Source: Epiperipatus broadwayi (lineage: Eukaryota > Onychophora > Udeonychophora > Euonychophora > Peripatidae). Taken from it: a DNA stretch of 64,000 nt. This document shows, in pieces, positions 44,935 through 57,349 of this stretch; the stretch's first letter is position 1, and each line of letters begins with the position of its first letter. A program made the translations under genes and the position numbers. The notes beneath the pieces were generated by a model that was not told where the DNA came from, ran no database searches, and worked only from the letters and a program-made list of their open reading frames with translations. Where the stretch lies: assembly GCA_028023455.1 (NCBI GenBank), contig JAQFVV010012435.1, forward strand, positions 1,922,001 to 1,986,000. The letters run 5' to 3'.

Positions 44935-45820
44935 TTATTTATTAATACAGTATACATAAAGAATTTTTTTTGGAAATGGTATTGGTAAGCCTTCAGCTTT
45001 TTTTTGCTCTACATATAGTTCTATTTTTTCAGTTTTGTATTCATTTTGAAAGCAGAAACTGGAACTAAAATATATTGATTTATTGGTTTTTAAAAAATCT
45101 AATGTCAGAATTCTGCTACCAAAATGAACTACAAAGACTCCAAACGCCATCTGCAATGGTACTATTTTTTAATTGTTGTTAGTGATGAGCAAAATAATTG
45201 TATATTTTCCCTATTTATTTATGATTATTTTTACATAGTATTTGTAAAACAATTATTTAAAAACAAAAGTTACAAGATTACACTTTAATAGTAATCAAAT
45301 ATATTTTTTTATAAAAATATAAGTTAAAGAAATTTGTCATGACAATAAAAAGGAATATACAGTATTATGAAACTTTTGTGATATTTTAATATATTTAAAA
45401 ACAATTTTAAATTTTACATCAGAATTTCAAAGGTTTATAATATTTTAATAATAATTCATTCTTTATTTTACAAATGAAGTTTAATCAGCAAATATTTTGT
45501 TAAAATATTTTGTCCACCAGAATAGCAGCAATCATTCAATAAGAAAAAAAAATGTTGTCATTCCATATTTCAATTTATTATTATTATTATTATTATTTTA
45601 TATTTTCAAAGTTCAAATATTATGATATATTAGAATGCTTTTCATTTAAACTTGTATATCTAACAGTAATGTAGAATAAAAAGTAAATACTAAAATGAAA
45701 TGTTGAACATTTACAAAAATCAACAGGATGAACAAAAGAAAGATTATCAGTCAATCCTTCTCCCAACCATACTATTTTTTAACATATCTTAACATAATTT
45801 TACTAAAACAGGCAAAACTA
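44935..45820. other. AT-rich intronic DNA with an (ATT)n run
   Basis: A minus-strand frame at 44935-45156 reads through without family match (see findings). (TTA)n lies at about 45578-45597. Otherwise nothing was recognised. Confidence 0.4.
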
Positions 45821-45825
45821 TCCAT

Positions 45826-46205
45826 GCAGTATTGCCATTCACTGCAAGCCAGAGTAATCGGCTTTTGCATAAAATCCCCCCCTCCTCTAGTGCCTACTCA
45901 TTGAATATCACCAGACTAGTTTCCGGCTTGTGTCCTTCATCAGTGAGGAGCCTTGGATCTGAGAGCACTGCACCTAGATCTTAGGATCTAATGCAACCCC
46001 CCAACAGCCACCTTTTATCTCTACTTAACTACAAAACTATGAGTCTTAAATTGAAAACAATAATATTTTCAATCTAAGCTCATTAGCTTATATAGTCATA
46101 TAGGTCTGAACTCAGTTCAGTACCTATACATTTTAGCATCTTTAGTTCTTTAATAATCACAGCCACCACTATCTTATTAGGCAGGATTTATTTTAAGCCA
46201 ATAAA
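45826..46205 (-). mobile_element. Penelope-like unit, second copy of the 6660-7065 element
   Basis: GCATAAAATCCCCCCCTCCT, AGTGCCTACTCATTGAATAT, GACTAGTTTCCGGCTTGTGT, GAGGAGCCTTGGATCTGAGA and TCTTAGGATCTAATGCAACC repeat the first element inverted over about 380 bases, ending near TCTTATTAGGCAGGATTTA. CTGATGA and GAAAC are at 45943-45937 and 45923-45919. It lacks the extra inverted arm of the first copy, so it shows the single unit. No coding sequence. Confidence 0.65.
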
Positions 46206-46209
46206 CATC

Positions 46210-46730
46210 ACATGATCACCATTTCTTATGCTTGCTTATAATTGTTATAATTTTACTGAATATGAATACAATTCATATAATTCCTTTTCAAGTTATCTTC
46301 AGTAAAAATATGCATTGCTTAATATTTTCAAAATGTCTGGACTTTATTTTTATCTTTTCAGCAGTTATTTTTTTCTTATTTAAATTCACATTTGTAAAGA
46401 CCACAATTGTATTCCCTTTAATTGGTAGTTTAAATCTTTATTTCAAATAAAATGTAAACATGAAACAAAATGTTTTTTTTTTTTTTAAGAAAAAAAATCT
46501 AACTAAATTATAGAAATAATCTTGTATTTTAATCACAGACTTGACTATCCATTGCAATTTTTAATCTTAATCTATTTCTATAACATCTGTAAAACAACTT
46601 CTTAATATTTAAAGTACTAATTGCCCCAAAACCTCTTCTCTGCGTAAGCTTAATTACATTTACTTATGATCATTGTTGTAGATTGACATGCATTTTTTTT
46701 TATTTTAAAATTTTATAAATCATATCTCCT
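46210..46730. other. AT-rich intronic DNA, nothing recognised
   Basis: The frame at 46232-46450 is a hydrophobic low-complexity chance frame. Confidence 0.4.
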
Positions 46731-46736
46731 TGTGCA

Positions 46737-46855
46737 ATTTAGTTTAGTGGAAGAATGAAGACTTATGAACTAAAGGTTCTGGTTTGAAGCTCACTATTGC
46801 TTATATTATTCACTGACACATGACCTCCTGAGAAAAATAACTATTTAGTTTTTTT
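46737..46855 (+). repeat. SINE family A copy
   Basis: TTTAGTTTAGTGGAAGAATG, ACTAAAGGTTCTGGTTTGAA, GCTCACTATTGCTTATATT and CATGACCTCCTGAG follow the family order: head, B box, tail. Confidence 0.6.
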
Positions 46856-47110
46856 TTAACAATTGGGCTAATATTCTGGTGAGTTCATGTTCGTCCTCCA
46901 CAAAAATTGTCTTAACAGTCATCATCAAATCTATCATGATGGATTTTCAATGTTAACTATATCTTCATCAAAGATTTATTGAGGTGCTTGATTATTATCG
47001 ATGACACTTTGATAATATTTTCTATTATACTAAAGTTAAACTGATATTATATTTTTTCTTTTTAAATATCTATCTTTTAGTTGTAGACTATCTCTGCCAT
47101 CAACAAATAA

Positions 47111-47228
47111 TCAAATATTTCATTACTCAAAAGATCATTATATTCAAGAACACAGAGTGCTAGAATTCACTTGCAATCCACATCTTCAATCTTTGAGTCT
47201 GTCCATCGACAACACACTAAATTATGCA
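47111..47228 (-). repeat. SINE family A copy (eroded)
   Basis: TCAAATATTTCATTACTCAA, TATTCAAGAACACAGAGTGC, CTTGCAATCCACATC, TTTGAGTCTGTCCATCGAC and AACACACTAAATTATGCAT give the inverted family layout. Confidence 0.5.
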
Positions 47229-47234
47229 TAATAA

Positions 47235-48300
47235 ATGATTTTTTTTCTTATATTAACATCATTCATCAACTGATTTTCTTCTGATAACTTTATTTCAGAC
47301 TATTATTTTTATAAGAATTATGATTTACATAAGTAACATTTAATTTGATGTTGAATACATCCACATGTTTTAAAAATAATAATAAATGCACCCAGTAAGT
47401 TATTTAACAAATACTTTGCAGTAAATAAGTATAAATTAATTTCTAAGGGAAGTGAGTGTTATGCTTCTATTTAGTCATTTTTATTCTCGGCAGTTACAAC
47501 TGCTATGTGAAACTACAAAATTTTAATATGCCTTAATTTTATAATTTTTGTTTTATTTGAACAATTTCCATCTCAGTATCTTCCTAAGTTTGCCCATATT
47601 TTTCAAAAATCAAATTTGAATTTTGCTCTCATAGTACAAATTTTATGCCACCCAGTTATCGTCTAAACATAAGTAATATTGTTTCTTCATTTTTGTGATC
47701 AAAAATAAATACTATAATAGTTTTTGTAAGTAATGTTTACAATAAAAAGTTAAATTTATTTTATTATTATATTCTATGATAGTAAATTTACTTAAAAGAA
47801 AGCAATCAATATATCCAAATTGGGAATGGTATAAACAAAAACAATTTTATTTTTCCATTTATTGCGATTTATAGTTATACTTTTTAAATGTTTTTATACA
47901 AATATTATCATACTTACTGTAAATAATTCTTATAATACAAATCAAATGTATTTACTATAAAAATAGACCATTCGTTTCCTAAGAGAAAGCAATGAACTGA
48001 TTTCAGTTAAATGCTATTTTTAACACGAATAATTTTATTTCTTCATTTTTTGATTATACATTTTTTAAACAAATATTGTAACACTTACTGTAATTAGTGC
48101 GTATAATTAAAAAGAAATCAAATTTGAAAAGATAATTATGTTATAAAATAATATTTTTTTAAGCAATGTATCAGATATAGGATATGTAGTATTAATGTTA
48201 TAAAATCATCTTGTAGCTGTTGCAGATTAATTTATCAAATGCTTTAATTAATTTGATTTAATTAGAAACTGAAAACGTTAAGCATTTACTTTTTTTTTTT
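47235..48300. other. AT-rich intronic DNA with a diverged internal repeat
   Basis: Two or three blocks of about 260 bases share CTTACTGTAA, a TCTATGATAGTA/TAAATAGACC region, AAGAAAGCAAT/GAGAAAGCAATGAAC and TTTTATTTCTTCATTTTT-like stretches (about 47660, 47830, 48030). This is an old tandem duplication, with no gene. Confidence 0.4.
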
Positions 48301-48318
48301 TTTTAAAAAAAAAAGATA

Positions 48319-48418
48319 TATATATATGTCAAATGCTTTGACCAGGAAGTGAACCCGGGCCAGCGGGCCAGCTGCTCGCAAGGCAGGTATGCAAACCTCT
48401 AGGCCACCAACGCTTGAC
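48319..48418 (-). repeat. tRNA-Gly-like mini-SINE, second copy
   Basis: The minus-strand sequence has the same wrapping (GTCAA ... TTTGAC) and the same altered T loop (TTCACTT, again without A58) as the copy at 42829. An 8-base duplication (GGGCCAGC) lies before the T arm, and the anticodon loop is changed to CTTGCGA. AAAAAGATA flanks it at 48310-48318 and 48419-48427, a target duplication. It is a retroposed copy of the same source. Confidence 0.8.
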
Positions 48419-48429
48419 AAAAAGATACA

Positions 48430-49280
48430 CTTTAATTACTAAATCTTACTAAACAGGTAAAGCAAGGAGTGGATAATCTCTCAATATGCTAGAATGCATT
48501 TCACAACAAAAAAGTGAAAAACCCCCAATTATAAATGGTTTTTACTACTATTATAAAGTTGCTGTGCTGATGTAAAACAAATTTAATATATGGAATAAAT
48601 TGTGAATGCATTAAATTAGTACACACACATTTTTATTATTTAATATTACTATTTTGCTATGTTTCAATTAGTATATAGTGCAAAGCAAAAATGGTGAACG
48701 CTTTGTGTATAATATTTTCATATATTTTAGATAATTTTAATAATTCTGTAAATAAACAATTGTTATTATATATATATATATATACCCCCAATGTATCTTT
48801 ACATGACTATATATGTCATTTACATACAACAATCATTCATAAGGGTATGCCATTTTAACTCCAAGAAAAAAAAAATGCTCTAGAAAAAAGTTTAATCACT
48901 CTACAAACCAATCTGAGAACTATAAATGTATTTATATAAAGAACTTGCTAGTCCATTTTTCTATTTATTTGATATTTTGTAATGCTGTATTTTAATTTCT
49001 TCAGCAAAAACTTCCTCCCTTAAATATTTCAATCCTACGTCTGACTGTGTATTTTATTCTCTGTCATAACATCGCAATGGAAATAATTGCCACTGCACTT
49101 TTTTAGAATGCCTTTGAGATAATCCTTAAAAAGTGTTTACTTCTCCCATGAAAACCATACTCTAGTACACCATAAGTGTTCTTTTAAAAAATCTTGCATG
49201 GTTCATTCATTTTATATATCCAATCCTATGATGTCATGATTTTATAACAGTCAGTTCTATTGTATCATATTCAGTAAGTT
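48430..49280. other. AT-rich intronic DNA with an (AT)n microsatellite
   Basis: (AT)n lies at about 48768-48783, followed by CCCCC. Nothing else was recognised. Confidence 0.45.
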
Positions 49281-49289
49281 GAAGAACAT

Positions 49290-49580
49290 ATTGATTGAGT
49301 TTTTTTTTATCATGCTATTTATTGTTTAAAATTTTATGGAACAATGGCTTTATAATGCATGAAGAAAGTGTCCAAAATTCATTTCTATATAATAAATTAG
49401 ATAAAATAGCAGCTCCATATAGAGCTAATTTACCTCCCTGTGATGAAATTTCTTATCTTTTAATTTGTAAAGCGCAGCGGCGGCACATTGGAGTCTGTAT
49501 TGCACTTAACATCTAAATGCACCTTTCTATACCTTGGCACTAATGAAGGCTTTCAATGTTCCATCATCAGATTTTCAATG
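49290..49580 (-). mobile_element. Penelope-like fragment with hammerhead-like core
   Basis: The minus strand shows CTGATGA (49570-49564) and GAAAG (49554-49550). It continues through TAGTGCCAAGGTATAGAAAG and GCCGCCGCTGCGCTTTACAA to AATTAAAAGATAAG. The GCGCTTT-CAAATTAAAA part is shared with the end of the element at 8427-8615. The plus-strand frame at 49295-49516 is a shadow. Confidence 0.5.
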
Positions 49581-49754
49581 AAATGGGTGGCTGAAAAGTT
49601 GTGGATTGGTGTAGTTTGAAGCCTGTTCACAAAGCATGAAGATTGGCTATCTTAATATGAAGCTGAGCATTGGTTGTATGTATGCGCGGAGATAGTAATA
49701 TGGGCCAACTTATGATTGCTGGTTTAGCATGGAATGTGTATATTGGTGATTATT

Positions 49755-49890
49755 TATCTTTTCAGTATGTGTTTGATCAGGTGGGTCAGCAATAGGAGAT
49801 GGCATGGAGAGCTGAGGGTCCTGTGAAAGTCTGAGTTTGAATCCTTTATATATGTGCAGGTATCTGTAAACCTGTACAGTGTATTAATTT
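49755..49890 (+). repeat. SINE family C copy
   Basis: ATCAGGTGGGTCAGCAATAG, GGCATGGAGAGCTGAGGGTC, CTGTGAAAGTCTGAGTTTGA and ATCCTTTATATATGTGCAGG make a tRNA-like head (B box GAGTTTGAATCC) and the TATATA-GCAGGTATCTG tail. It matches 57190-57345 inverted. Confidence 0.6.
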
Positions 49891-49899
49891 ATAGCTAAG

Positions 49900-50690
49900 T
49901 AGTTATGACTTTGCAACATTTTTTTTCTTTCCCTCTTTTAATGCAATGTATATGTTTTGTGTAGAGATTAAAATTTGTCTCCAATTAAAGATCTCTATAC
50001 CTCAGTTTCTTGATTGTGATAGGTTTGTTTTATTGTGTACTTCAGTATTTATACCCACTAATTGTCTTTAGTAAGACATTGTTGAATTAATAAAAAAAAA
50101 AAATGTCAATGTTCTGTCAAGAAATTTAAGAAAAATTTTATCCATCCTTTTTTTTAAAAAAGACAAATTGATTTTTTTTTCTATAGTAGGAGATAATCAG
50201 TCTTTACTTTCTTACTTTTATTTGAAACTGTCAGTTGCTATGGTAACCCTTCAAGTTTTTTCATCCTAACAATAATGGTCAAGATAATGGTAATTACTGT
50301 TTATATTTATATTTTGAAACATCTTTTTTTTTTAATAAAAAGGTAAATGCATAGGTTTATATTACTATTAGACCTTGTTTTCAAGATATGGAAGTTGTAA
50401 ATCAATAGCTTATTTTTTTGATATGCATGTTCCTATTTAAGAAGTAATGTTTTTACTGTTACTTTGTTCTTCTAACTAATCCCTCCACCCCATGCCATAT
50501 TTGTCCGAAGAGGCCAGGCTTTTCGATTGGTTATTTTGATGAAACAAGTAGTACTTTTATATAAATAAAGAATATTAACATTATAAATTAAATGTTCAAT
50601 TGGTTTTTTTCTTTGAATTATAATATTATTTTTACAATTTAGAATAATTTATAAATTAGTAAGTACAATATAGGCAAAATCAACAACAAC
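49900..50690. other. AT-rich intronic DNA, nothing recognised except an X-box match
   Basis: T-rich runs only, apart from the X-box match listed next. Confidence 0.45.
50234..50247 (+). promoter_or_regulatory. X-box-like sequence (RFX motif match)
   Basis: GTTGCTATGGTAAC is a near-palindromic match to RYYNYYWTRRNRAC at every position. No nearby promoter is visible. Confidence 0.35.
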
Positions 50691-50695
50691 AACAT

Positions 50696-50783
50696 ATTGT
50701 GTGGCTCAGTTTTTCAGGTGGCAGATTGTGTGGCTCAGTTTTTCAGGTGGCAGATGGCTGTTACTTTTGTCTGTTACTTTTGT
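50696..50783 (+). repeat. Two small back-to-back exact tandem duplications
   Basis: A 29-base unit starting ATTGTGTGGCTCAG repeats exactly at 50696-50724 and 50725-50753. A 13-base unit, CTGTTACTTTTGT, repeats exactly at 50758-50770 and 50771-50783. The exact identity implies recent slippage. Confidence 0.9.
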
Positions 50784-51069
50784 CTGTGGATTATTAATAG
50801 TACCACAACAAAGAAACTGACTTGTAAATTATTTTTTTTCTAAATGATTGTTTTTTTTTTCTTTTTATTATTCCATTTTGATTTACAAGTGTCAAATTTT
50901 GACACTAAATCATTTTAGTCATATACAGTAATGATTATTACTAATTATTAAACTGAAAATTATTACTAGCCCAGATACAAACTTTATACTAAGCCTCAAT
51001 TAATTGTTTAATTCTATAACTTTAATCAATTCATAATATTTTAAAATTTGTTGATATCCATATCACCAT

Positions 51070-54000
51070 ATTCTTAAAATACTGGATTCAGCATCCCTAG
51101 GATTTGGCATCTCTAACAGTAGATGACCTTCTGGGTCTTTTTGATCCTTGTAATCCAGGTAGCAACTCAACTTTCTTTCAAGAAAAAAAGGTGCGGCGCT
51201 CCTCCCCACTGATGGCCGGGCCTCCACTGGGGGACCCCCCTAAAACAATTAGTGAGACTGAGGTACCTATTTCTCCCACCCCGGAAGTATGAGATGAGTT
51301 TGCCCTCCAGGTTGAGTGTTTTTTCTCCTCCTCATCTACTACTAACAGTGATTGTGATGACAGCCCTAGTCCAGACTGAGACTCAATATGGTTAGAAACG
51401 ATACCGGTGCCTGACGATCCTTTCCAGAATCCAATGGTTTCCCCTGTGTCCCCAAGTCTGGCTGATCCACTGGAACCACTTGATCGACCAACCAAATAAC
51501 CATATTCAAGATACTCTCTGTCAATGTAAGGGGCCTGAACTCACGGGACAGGGCATATGCCTTGTCACATTGGTTCCATAGACATGCCCCAGATATTCTG
51601 TGCTTATCAGAAACAAAGATACACCTCCGGACAGACCATCGTATGATTCAACTAATCTAAGAATTTGGCTTCTTCCACTTCTCATTTTCTTCTGCCGCAT
51701 CAGGAGGCGTGGCTCTCATAATTAATAAAAAGTCACCATTAGCCCTATTCAAAATGTTATACATAGACTCTCACTGCCTGATAGTGATCTTCCAATTTTA
51801 TGGATGGTCTTTCAATTTTAATAAATCTATACCTACCCAAAAACCCGGACATCATAATCAAAGTTATCCACTCCATCAATGCAACTCTCAGAACAAGCCC
51901 ACTTCCCACATTAATTACAGGTGATTTCAATCAATCTTACCTTTCCTTCAGTAACAAGTACATAAAATTCCTTAATCTGTCCATGATAAGTGGAGAAAGC
52001 CTTTTCCCAGAAGAGGCATTCTCATTTTATACAAGGCATACACGTTCCCTAATAGACCTGGTTTTTTTTTCTCCTGTGATGGTGGGATCGATTGAAGCCC
52101 ATCTCTGGCCCCAATGCCTTCTCTGACCATTTGGCAATGGAAATCCGACTCAGGTATCAAAATACCATAATTCCAACAATCAATTTTTCCTGCACTATGA
52201 GGATGCTGACTAGATCGAATATTACGACCCAACTGGTTTCTGAGGCCTATATTGCATTCTGCCATCTAGAGATCATATCTCTTTCTCCTGTGGAGGCATG
52301 GATGGCCTTTGTTAAAATGCTAAGCTATCTAATAAATCAATGCACCCTTAAAATCAAAGGTCCCATCCGACTCTAGGCTGAGCTGGACAGGATTGCCAGA
52401 GTTCTGCACAACCTGTCTCTTGATGAATAGAATATCCTGCACATAATTCATTTGAAAGCAAAATATAAATCATCAGTCTTTTCTTGCTGAGTATCTTGCG
52501 ATTAAGAGGGCCCATCAATACCTACAACATCAGCATTGCTGGATCAGAGAGTACCTTCACTGGGTCCTTGGCTCAGGCAAAAGATCCCGAGCCCCCACAT
52601 TGATTGAGGTATAAGGAAACTGCTACTCTGGCCCTTCCATGTTGGACAGAATCAGGGAGTTTTATTCCCTAAAATTTTAGCCATTGGGGATAACTAATGC
52701 CCGGAAAAAATTCGCTTCGGTCGACGCTGCCCCCCACAAGATTATGGAAGGGTGAATTCTACAGAGACTAAGGTCCCTCCCAGACAAGATCCATCCTGGC
52801 CTGCATGGAATTCCAAAATTTCTTTTATTCCATCTGCGCACATTTACGATACCAATTATACTAAATATCATAAATTTCCTTGCTAATGACAGTCGGGAAG
52901 CCTTGGACATATGTCCAATCACTATGGTTCACCTCATCAAGAATCTGGATGGTCCACTGGTTCTCGAGAACCTTCAACCTATTTCCATGGTACCGCTTAT
53001 GATAAAGGTTATTGAGGGCCTTATAAAGGAAGATATCCAAGATAACATCATAGAATACCTCTCTCCTTATCAATTCGCAAAGAAAGGTTGCTCAACTACT
53101 GATGCTGTCAGCTGATTTCACCTCATCGATGACAATGTTCGCAGAAGAAAATCCCAGCCAGTCGTGGTTCAGCTTGACTTTGCTGGAGCTTTTGACTGAG
53201 TCAGAATTGACATATTGCTTGGTATACTGGAGAGGCTCAAAGTGCCCAAGGCATACCTTCAGATTATAGAGAACCTCCTACAAAGTAGGGAGGTTTTTCT
53301 CTCATTGGATGGCCAAGTATCTCCAGGATTTAGGCTCTGTGTTTCCATCCCACAGGGTTCACCACTGAGCGACCTTCTCTTCACAGCCTATGTGAACCCC
53401 TGCTTCTAAGCATCGAGGCTGCCCTCCCAGGGATAGCCATTCCTGTGCTTGGAGGGTGCATATGCCACATTGCCTATATGGACGATGTGGTGGTTTTTCT
53501 CTCCTCTGGCGGGAGCTCACGAGACTTGAAGAGCTCCTAGACCAGTGTGCTCGCGTATTTGGTCTTGAGGTTAACGAATGCAAATCAGCAATGTGGTCCA
53601 TCCTGATGGGGAAGTAAATACAAGGCAGATTCAAAGCACCCCCCCAGAGCTTCCTGGGATTCCATCTTGCTTTCCCCCCTCAGTCATGAGGAGAGACATG
53701 GAGAGTAAGCTATTCACCAAAATCAAGAAAACAGTCAACGCACTATCAAAAATTTACCTTTCCCTTTTGGGCAAGGTCGCCTTGCTGAATCCGGTAGTAC
53801 CTCCCAAAATCACATACTACCTGGCCAGCTTTTCACCCACCAGCACCTTCATTAAAAGGATTGAGACACTTTGTAGAAAACTATGCTGGAGGAAGGGGGC
53901 CCCAGTCATCAGCTTAAACATTTTACAGAAGCCTAAACCCCTGAATGGACTGGCCTTACATGCCATTAAAGTTTTCCAAATTCAAAGGAAATACAATATC

Positions 54001-54955
54001 TGGTTAGGCTATTGAATTCTCATTCTGACATTGAGTGCGCGGTTCCCATAGAAAGGGTCAAACCTACCAATAGACTCCCACCCAGATTGAGGAGACTCTG
54101 GATCCAACAACAGGTGACGGATGTTCTATCACGGATTAAGACCTCCAGTCCCTATTTCAGTCAAAACTTACTTACTGGGACACATACCGACTAATGTTCA
54201 AGGAGAAAACATGTACCCCCATCTTGCTCTCAATTTCTATTTCAAGACTTGCCAAATGGACACAATTCCTCAGACTTGAGCCCAAGTATGTAGACTTCCT
54301 GCTCAAGGTCAACCTTAAGGCCCTTCCCATGGGGTTCTTTTTATTCCATCAAAGAGGCTATAACATCGATACCTTGTATCCAATGTGCGGGAAGCAGGAA
54401 GAGATCATGGACCACATTCTGTTCCATTGTGATTCGTGGTCTCGTCTCCGAGGCATGATTCTGAGGAAAATGTCTATACCTGACCTGGCTTATGTAATGA
54501 TTACTCTGGCCTTTGAAAAGGGGCTTTTTGCCAGAATTCAGCTGGCTTCATTTGTCAACTTTGGGATTTGGACTATACGTTGCAAACTATTGTTTGAAAG
54601 TGGAATCGACCTTAGTTCCGAGGACCTTCTTATAAATTTCATACAGAAGGCTAGTGAGATTGACAAGAGGACCTGCCCAGAACAGTTGATGGTTCAGACC
54701 TGGGATCAACTAAAAATATAACTTTCAAGACATTCCGTTTCTATGGACGATGCCTCTGGCCTTGTCAGGACGGATTCTCCCCCTATTGCTGTGATGACAG
54801 GGATGGTATGACCCACCTCCTAACCATCCTATTTGAACTGTATCCCTGTAAACCCATTGCAGATAATGCTTGTTAACAGCAGCTCTAACTATTGCCTATA
54901 TTCAGAATTATGTACCTTGCTCTATAAATGAATAAAGTATATATTTTTTGAAAAA
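51070..54955 (+). pseudogene. Near full-length LINE (APE endonuclease, reverse transcriptase, zinc knuckle), dead
   Basis: The order is as follows. An upstream Ser/Pro-rich frame (51104-51485) is possibly the end of ORF1. An apurinic-type endonuclease follows from about 51512 with ILSVNVRGLNS, ILCLSETK (about 51595), SGGVALI (51705) and a GDFN motif (about 51920). The reverse transcriptase has the LQPISMVPLM entry (52970), QLDFAGAFD (53170), IPQGSPLSDLLF (53350) and AYMDDVVVFL (about 53473). A thumb and C-terminus follow, with LRLEPKYVDFLLKVNLKALP (54270) and a zinc-knuckle-like C-x8-H-x4-C whose first Cys is Tyr (54370-54430). The 3' UTR ends in AATAAAG and an A run at 54952. At least ten stops or frameshifts break it. 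ATATTCTT at 51068 and near 54974 may be a target duplication. Clade is unresolved. Confidence 0.85.
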
Positions 54956-54964
54956 AAAAAAAAC

Positions 54965-55815
54965 TTTTATAGATATTCTTGAATGTAAAGGTTTATTGAA
55001 AGACCTTATAATACAGTAGTAATGCAGCTTTCTGCGATCTCTATGAAATGGTGTTGAATCTGGAAATGTTTAGATTTTTTTCAGATAGTCAACTCATGGT
55101 CAATGCAATTAAGCATTCAATGCTTGTTAGTTAATGAATTTTTGGCTATTCTTAACTAGAAGAAAAATCAAATATGAAATACTGCTCAAATCCTCAACAT
55201 CTCATAATCACCAAACCTGTAAATACTATTTTCTCTCTTTCTGTTATGATAGACTACTGGAGATACCTTTCTTTACCCATCAGGATCCAGTAGGCTATTT
55301 AATAGATTCTTACTTGCCTTTATATGCCATCTAATTAATGGTCAATAAATAACTAACTCCTCTTTAGCTGAGAGTAAAATAAGAGAATCAAAAAAATCCC
55401 CAACCTAGGTTGACAGTTGATTTTATTTTTTTGATCATTCATGATGACGAATGATTATTATTCTTGTCTATAATGCTAGGTGAACTTATAATTAGTTCTT
55501 TACTGATCTCTCATGCCCATTATATCCATTCATTCATTTTTGGATGTTTATTTTATTTGTGATCATGCTGATGATGATTTGCCATCCTCCAAGTTCACCT
55601 CTGAATCCGTACCATTGCAACATATATATGCATCCACTCATGCAAATATCAATGCTATGAATATGAGACCATATGTAGCCCTCAAAAACACTAAGCTTCA
55701 GTAAATATGCAGTTATTAATAGCTTTTCTGATATAATTCCTAAGCACATATATTTATTAATTACAGCAGTATAAGAAAAGTTTGTTACTCTTTTTGAATT
55801 GTATTATTATATACA
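54965..55815. other. AT-rich intronic DNA, nothing recognised
   Basis: The opposing open frames at 55513-55749 lack family features. Confidence 0.4.
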
Positions 55816-55817
55816 TT

Positions 55818-55885
55818 TAAATATTGTAGCTCTGATGATGAGGGCTAGGCAGATGAAACTGTAAACAAATATAAAGAAATTCATT
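55818..55885 (+). mobile_element. Penelope-like tail fragment with hammerhead-like core
   Basis: AGCTCTGATGATGAGGGCTA, then GGCAGATGAAACTGTAAACA and AATATAAAGAAATTC parallel the centre of the 43460 fold-back (GCTCTGATGATGACTGCTGG, ACAGTTGAAACTGTAAGC). CTGATGA is at 55832-55838 and GAAAC at 55855-55859. Confidence 0.5.
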
Positions 55886-55889
55886 TTTA

Positions 55890-57185
55890 TTTATAGTTGG
55901 AATTGTATGGAGGTAAAAAAAATATTATAATTGCATATTCTGCATATTTTTTGTTGTTGTTGTTGTTTATGTTTATATTATCTTTCATTGGAATTTCTAT
56001 GATATATTTTGATTATATTTAAATATTTTTTCTCATTCATTAATGTGATTTTTTTAATGCACCTCTTATTAATACATTATTGATTTTTTTTATTATTCTT
56101 ATAATATTAAAATTATTACCATTCCTGTAGCTACTAAATTATATCACATATCACATTATTAAGTGCATTTGTAATGCTGGTTTTTAGGAATAAATATATA
56201 ATTGAAATCTATTTTATGAGTTTCCTATCCATTTTTGTAGGATATTCCTTGCACAGACACCTCTACTTTAGAAATATTGAACAGATTCTAATCTTGTCTG
56301 GTGCAAATACTTTATTAGAGATAATTATTAACTATATTGGTAATATAATATAATTTTTATAAAGTAACTAATATATATTTGTAATTTAAGTATTGTCCAA
56401 TAGAAAGCAAAGAAAATAAACCACCATATTTGTTTTCTATGAAATGCATTTGTCACTGATAATGAATTAATCTGAGAAATTTTTCTTTTGGGTGTTGGAT
56501 ATAGAACAGCATTATGCGTAAAAGAAAATTAAAAAAAGTTTACAAATCCTTAGTTTTCAACAGTAATTGTTTTAAATGTGCATAATAGTGTCTTATTCTT
56601 CAATTATGTTAGAAAAATCTAATTGAAAAATATGAAATATCTACTCATGTGCACTACCTTTTATACAATTCCTTAATCTGTAGCCTTTGATTGAGTAAAG
56701 AGAAAAACTGGTGATTGTCAGGTATAAAATAATTTGAAATAAAAAGAAAGTTAAAAGATGGTTTTAAAAATGTAAGAAATAGATATAGGTATAAAATTTG
56801 TGTTTGAAGAATGTATTACATTTTTATATTTATTGATAGATAGTTTATTCAAAAACTTACAAAGTAAAATATTTTAATAACTTTTTTATTTTGAAGTTAA
56901 TTTTTGAGTAAATGATTTATCTTTGTTTATTTCCAATTCATTTCTTCTAAGGAAACTTAATGACCAGAAAAAAATCAGCTCTATTATTATTATTATTCAA
57001 TCATTTTGGCAGCAGATGTAAGTAACTCCTAGAGCATATAAAATTAAACAATGTTTTACTTTTGGATTGAATAATTTTAATGTGTTTCACACCCACATCC
57101 AATTTATTATAAGTAAATTATTTGAGTAAAATCTTTAATCATTTATGCTATAAGAATCAATCTTTGACTATATTCTAACTTTAAT
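55890..57185. other. AT-rich intronic DNA, nothing recognised
   Basis: No supported gene or repeat. Confidence 0.45.
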
Positions 57186-57189
57186 ATGT

Positions 57190-57345
57190 ACATTTTTTTT
57201 TCTCTCTACAGTACAGGCTTTTTCATATCTGCACTCCAATATGTAATATATAGGGGATTTGAACTCAGATTTTCACACAATCCTCAACTATCCACACTAG
57301 CTCATACCAACGACACACCTGCTCACCCACATGTTGCAAAGATAA
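57190..57345 (-). repeat. SINE family C copy, best preserved
   Basis: The minus strand shows GGTGTGTCGTTGGTATGAGC, TAGTGTGGATAGTTGAGGAT, AAAATCTGAGTTCAAATCCC (B box) and CTATATATTACATATTGGAG. The same order occurs at 42330 and 49755. Confidence 0.65.
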
Positions 57346-57349
57346 ATAA

